Under the pieces are notes generated by a model. The model searched no databases. It saw only the letters and a list, made by a program, of their open reading frames with translations, and was not told the origin of the DNA. A program made the translations under genes and the position numbers. This document shows, one piece after another, positions 6,465 through 8,998 of a stretch of 8,998 nucleotides of DNA (within the stretch, counting starts at the first letter, position 1; each line of letters begins with the position of its first letter). Source of the stretch: Flammeovirgaceae bacterium. GTDB taxonomy: Bacteria > Bacteroidota > Bacteroidia > Cytophagales > Cyclobacteriaceae. The stretch spans positions 1-8,998 of the forward strand of contig JAKEEN010000047.1 in assembly GCA_022616575.1 (NCBI GenBank), in the 5' to 3' direction.

Positions 6465-6539
6465 GCTTCAGGCTACACGCTACAAGCTTCACGCTTTTTT
6501 GCATGGCTTGCAGCTTGTAGCCTGAAGCTTGAAGTTTGA
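6462..6539. repeat. Intergenic inverted repeat built of 7-nt units (family B, copy 2)
   Basis: The left arm 6463-6487 pairs with the right arm 6506-6530 at 23 of 25 positions, with a T-rich 18-nt loop (6488-6505). Heptamers on the left are AAGCTTC, AGGCTAC, ACGCTAC, AAGCTTC, ACGCTTT (6463-6497). On the right they are GGCTTGC, AGCTTGT, AGCCTGA, AGCTTGA and a decayed AGTTTGA (6505-6539). The element overlaps the kinase TAA stop. It contains a TTG at 6536 that could be mistaken for the start of the next gene. It is the same family and orientation as the copy at 2134-2205: positions 6469-6489 match 2141-2161 at 19 of 21 bases. Confidence 0.9.
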
Positions 6540-6553
6540 GCCCACTAAAAATT

Positions 6554-7267
6554 GTGAAATCCATCTCATTCAAACCCCTTATTATATTCGAAGACGACAA
6601 CTACTTCATCGTCAATAAGCCTCCATTTGTATCGACATTGGAAGACCGGAATGACCCGGTAAACATGCTTGCTTTGGCGAAAGACTACTGGTCAGATGCC
6701 CAGGCCTGTCATCGATTGGATAAGGATACTTCGGGAATACTTGTGTTTGCTAAAAACCCTGAAGCCTACCGTCACCTGGCCATGCAGTTTGAGGGGCGAT
6801 CGGTTGAGAAGATCTACCATGCCGTAGCCGATGGAATCCACCAGTTTAAGGACCGGGAAGTAAATGCCCCCATTCAAAAGCTCGATATCGGGGTGGTGAA
6901 GATCAGCAAAGAAGGTAAAGCTGCCAGAACCATTTTCAATTCCATTGAATCCTATAAAAATCATACTTTAATAGAGTGCAGACCTATTACCGGACGCATG
7001 CACCAGATACGGATTCACCTCAGTATTTCGGGGGCGCCTATTACCGGAGATGAGACCTATCACGGCAAGCCTTTCTATGTTTCTTCGGTAAAATCGAAGT
7101 ACAATTTGAAGAAATTGACGGAAGAACAGCCCCTGATGAAGCGAATGGCCCTTCATTCCCACAAAATTGTCTTTAAAAGCCTGGATGGAATAAAAATCGA
7201 AGCTGAGGCATCGTATCCCAAAGATTTGCAGGCGCTTATTCGTCAATTAAAAGCTCATAAACGTTAA
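6554..7267 (+). CDS. RluA-family RNA pseudouridine synthase
   Basis: This enzyme isomerises specific uridines in rRNA or tRNA to pseudouridine in the cytoplasm. The 237-residue product is catalytic core only, without an S4 RNA-binding domain, as in RluA-type short members. The catalytic motif H-R-L-D-K-D-T-S-G is at 53-61, with the nucleophilic Asp at 56. The second signature G-R-M-H-Q-I-R-I-H is at 147-155. The opening F-K-P-L-I-I-F-E-D-D-N-Y-F-I-V-N-K-P-P is the usual start of the fold. GTG 6554 is chosen because the alternative TTG at 6536 lies inside the last unit of the hairpin repeat; using it would add six residues. Target RNA and position cannot be assigned. The gene follows the kinase on the same strand, but the hairpin separates them. 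Confidence 0.93.
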   Translation: MKSISFKPLIIFEDDNYFIVNKPPFVSTLEDRNDPVNMLALAKDYWSDAQACHRLDKDTSGILVFAKNPEAYRHLAMQFEGRSVEKIYHAVADGIHQFKDREVNAPIQKLDIGVVKISKEGKAARTIFNSIESYKNHTLIECRPITGRMHQIRIHLSISGAPITGDETYHGKPFYVSSVKSKYNLKKLTEEQPLMKRMALHSHKIVFKSLDGIKIEAEASYPKDLQALIRQLKAHKR

Positions 7268-7305
7268 AGAATGCCCCTCAAAAGGCAGGAAAATTCAAGC
7301 CTTTC

Positions 7306-7336
7306 TTGCATTTCAATCACCATCGGCTTACCTTTG
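7306..7336 (+). promoter_or_regulatory. Bacteroidota-type promoter of the rplM-rpsI-rpsB operon
   Basis: TTG at 7306-7308 and TACCTTTG at 7329-7336 are separated by 20 nt. They match the Bacteroidota sigma consensus (-33 TTG, -7 TAnnTTTG, about 19-21 nt apart). Transcription would start near 7342, giving a leader of about 45 nt before the rplM GTG. This is the clearest promoter in the window. Confidence 0.82.
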
Positions 7337-7340
7337 TGTC

Positions 7341-7400
7341 CCTTTTTAAAAGGAGGGGTGTATTTTGTTGATTTTAACTAAAAAATCGTGGATCATCTGA
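7341..7400 (+). promoter_or_regulatory. rplM leader with Shine-Dalgarno-like site and overlapping mini-ORF (candidate)
   Basis: AGGAGG at 7351-7356 is a perfect Shine-Dalgarno core but lies 31 nt before the rplM GTG, too far to serve it. CCTTT (7341-7345) can pair with AAAGG (7349-7353), partly hiding the site. A TTG at 7365 sits 8 nt after AGGAGG, normal Shine-Dalgarno spacing, and opens an 11-codon frame ending at TGA 7398-7400 that overlaps the rplM start in a different frame. Regulation of L13 through this leader is inference. Confidence 0.3.
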
Positions 7401-7831
7401 GTTATAAAACAGTGTTCGCCAATAAGGCAACGGCTGAGAAGAACTGGGTACTGGTAGATGCGAAAGACCAATTTTTGGGTCGTTTGGCAAGCCAGGTAGC
7501 CAGCATTATTCGCGGCAAAACCAAAACTAATTTCACACCGAATGCAGATTGTGGTGACCATGTCATCGTAATCAATGCCGAGAAGGTGCGCATGTCTGGT
7601 AAGAAGTGGACCAACCGTGTTCTCTTCTCACACTCTGGTTACCCAGGCGGACAAAAAGTAAAGACTCCATCAGAAATTCGTGCGAAAGCACCGGAAAGGC
7701 TGATTGAACATGCTGTTAAAGGCATGCTTCCGAAAAATAAATTAGGAAGCGAGTTATACCGCAGCCTGCATGTTTATGCCGGTGAGCAACACCCACATGA
7801 AGCACAACAACCAAAAGCTATAAAGTTCTGA
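7388..7831 (+). CDS. rplM: 50S ribosomal protein L13 (uL13)
   Basis: L13 is an early-assembling large-subunit protein that binds 23S rRNA. The product is 147 residues, normal for the family. Conserved stretches include W-V-L-V-D-A at 20-25 with L-G-R-L-A-S at 30-35, V-I-V-I-N-A-E-K-V at 59-67, H-S-G-Y-P-G-G at 82-88 and A-V-K-G-M-L-P-K-N-K-L-G at 110-121. The GTG start is supported because the N-terminal M-D-x-L-S-Y-K-T pattern is typical of Bacteroidota L13 and no ATG lies nearby. It is the first gene of a ribosomal operon, 4 nt ahead of rpsI, driven by the promoter at 7306-7336. Confidence 0.98.
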   Translation: MDHLSYKTVFANKATAEKNWVLVDAKDQFLGRLASQVASIIRGKTKTNFTPNADCGDHVIVINAEKVRMSGKKWTNRVLFSHSGYPGGQKVKTPSEIRAKAPERLIEHAVKGMLPKNKLGSELYRSLHVYAGEQHPHEAQQPKAIKF

Positions 7832-7835
7832 TTCC

Positions 7836-8222
7836 ATGGAGATAAAAAACGCAACCGGGAGAAGAAAGACATCCATTGCCAGAGTGTACATCAAAGCTGG
7901 TAATGGTAATATCGTAGTGAACGACAGAACCTTAAAGGAGTACTTCCTTTCTGAAATTCACCAAACTACCGTAAAGCAACCATTGGCTGCTTTAAAACTT
8001 GAGTCTAATTATGATGTTACAGTAAATGTTGAAGGTGGGGGTATCAAAGGCCAGGCAGAAGCAGTTCGCCTCGGTATTGCCCGCGTCCTTGTTACATTAA
8101 ATGCAGACAATAAAGCCGGACTTAAGAAAGAAGGACTTCTTACCCGCGACTCCCGTATGGTGGAGCGTAAGAAGTACGGAAGAAGAAAAGCAAGAAGAAG
8201 ATTCCAATTCAGCAAACGTTAA
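7836..8222 (+). CDS. rpsI: 30S ribosomal protein S9 (uS9)
   Basis: S9 is a small-subunit head protein whose C-terminal tail reaches the P-site tRNA. The 128-residue product has the conserved [10 protein letters not shown] at 8-17 and the signature [17 protein letters not shown] at 67-83. The basic tail runs from D105 through [11 protein letters not shown] to the invariant C-terminal S-K-R. It begins 4 nt after rplM, the usual pairing of L13 and S9, and ends 4 nt before rpsB. There is no Shine-Dalgarno sequence, so translation is probably coupled to rplM. Confidence 0.99.
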   Translation: MEIKNATGRRKTSIARVYIKAGNGNIVVNDRTLKEYFLSEIHQTTVKQPLAALKLESNYDVTVNVEGGGIKGQAEAVRLGIARVLVTLNADNKAGLKKEGLLTRDSRMVERKKYGRRKARRRFQFSKR

Positions 8223-8226
8223 TCGA

Positions 8227-8991
8227 ATGGCAGAAAAACTCACATACCAGGATTTGTTGGACGCAGGTGTTCACTTTGGTCACCTTACCCGTAAGTGGAA
8301 CCCGAAAATGGCCGAGTACATTTTCATGGAGAATAACGGTATTCACCTGATCGACCTGAACAAGACCTTAACCTGTCTTGATGAAGCAACGTTTGCCCTG
8401 AAAAACATTGTACGGTCGGGTCGTAAGATCATGTTCGTGGCAACAAAGAAGCAGGCAAAAGATATTGTTAACGATGAAGCTACCCGCCTGAACATGCCAT
8501 ATGTAACGGAGCGTTGGTTAGGTGGTATGCTTACCAACTTTGCTACCATTCGTAAATCGTTGAAGCGCCTTTCTCAGATCGACAAGATGATGAAGGAGGA
8601 AGCATTCGAAAACATCACGAAGAAGGAGAAATTAACCCTGACCCGCGAAAAAGCGAAACTTCAGAAGCAATTAGGCGGTATCGCTGATTTGAACCGATTG
8701 CCGGCAGCGCTTTTTGTTATCGATGTAAAGCGTGAACACATTGCCGTGGCAGAAGCACAGAAATTGAACATTCCCGTGTTTGCCATGGTGGATACCAACT
8801 CAGATCCTACGGTAGTAGATTTCCCGATCCCTGCCAACGATGATGCCTTCAAGTCAATCTCGGTGATTACCAAATACATTGGTAAGAACATCGAAGAGGC
8901 TTTGATGGAGCGCAAGAAGGATAAGGATGAGGCTTCTTTGAAAAAAGAAGAACAGGAGAAACGCAAAGTAGACGAGGCGATCGAACAATAA
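8227..8991 (+). CDS. rpsB: 30S ribosomal protein S2 (uS2)
   Basis: S2 is a late-assembling small-subunit protein contacting S1 and the platform of the 30S. The 254-residue product carries [13 protein letters not shown] at 17-29. It also has the conserved [27 protein letters not shown] and the [12 protein letters not shown] signature. The helical insertion rich in K and E and a charged C-terminal tail are normal. The frame is open 42 codons upstream through rpsI, but that extension overlaps S9 out of frame and has no S2 similarity, so ATG 8227 is the start. In Bacteroidota tsf usually follows; it would lie past the window edge. Confidence 0.99.
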   Translation: MAEKLTYQDLLDAGVHFGHLTRKWNPKMAEYIFMENNGIHLIDLNKTLTCLDEATFALKNIVRSGRKIMFVATKKQAKDIVNDEATRLNMPYVTERWLGGMLTNFATIRKSLKRLSQIDKMMKEEAFENITKKEKLTLTREKAKLQKQLGGIADLNRLPAALFVIDVKREHIAVAEAQKLNIPVFAMVDTNSDPTVVDFPIPANDDAFKSISVITKYIGKNIEEALMERKKDKDEASLKKEEQEKRKVDEAIEQ

Positions 8992-8998
8992 TTAGCCA

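Noticed and set aside
6536..6553. TTG at 6536 as the start of the pseudouridine synthase
   Set aside because: The TTG is part of the last decayed heptamer of repeat B; the GTG at 6554 directly precedes the conserved fold. It remains possible, adding six residues.
7281..7304. AAAGGC/GCCTTT stem after the pseudouridine synthase gene as a terminator
   Set aside because: Only 6 bp with a 12-nt loop and no proper T-run following; it also abuts the -33 box of the rplM promoter.
8101..8226. N-terminal extension of the rpsB frame by 42 codons
   Set aside because: It lies wholly inside rpsI in another frame and has no S2 similarity; the ATG at 8227 gives the standard S2 N-terminus.

Overview
The window looks like chromosomal DNA of a member of the Bacteroidota, most likely a Cytophagales-type lineage. 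This is inferred from the protein sequences (RecA, L13, S9 and S2 all read as Bacteroidota-type), from promoters of the TAnnTTTG class, from the near absence of Shine-Dalgarno sequences at gene starts, and from AT-leaning intergenic DNA rich in hairpins. No rRNA, tRNA, CRISPR array, transposase or phage gene was seen.

Layout: (1) 3-938, plus strand, the 3' part of a MacB/FtsX-type ABC transporter permease running off the left edge. (2) 1024-2052, minus strand, recA, convergent with the permease and separated from it by a long hairpin repeat. (3) 2053-2317, the recA/outer-membrane-protein intergenic region with a small GC-rich palindrome and a second hairpin repeat. (4) 2318-4466, a translationally coupled pair: a predicted outer-membrane beta-barrel protein and a membrane-anchored zinc aminopeptidase of the PF10023 type. 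(5) 4636-6464, a two-component system: an OmpR/PhoB-type response regulator and a PhoR-like histidine kinase with two membrane helices and almost no extracytoplasmic domain. (6) 6554-7267, an RluA-family pseudouridine synthase. (7) 7306-8991, the ribosomal protein operon rplM-rpsI-rpsB with its own strong Bacteroidota promoter; the right edge falls 7 nt after rpsB.

The most unusual feature is not a gene. Five intergenic spaces carry imperfect inverted repeats whose arms are built from degenerate tandem units of 7 or 8 nt. There are four sequence families (one seen twice) with the same construction. Four of the five begin inside the stop codon of the upstream gene, and one supplies that gene's last codons. 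They are absent from the tightly packed ribosomal operon. Sequence alone cannot say whether they are mobile REP-like elements, transcription terminators or mRNA 3'-end stabilisers, but the shared design across unrelated sequences deserves a genome-wide search.

Functionally the genes are housekeeping (recombination, translation, rRNA or tRNA modification) mixed with envelope and signalling functions. The only close functional couplings visible are the overlapping beta-barrel/aminopeptidase pair, the regulator/kinase pair and the ribosomal operon.
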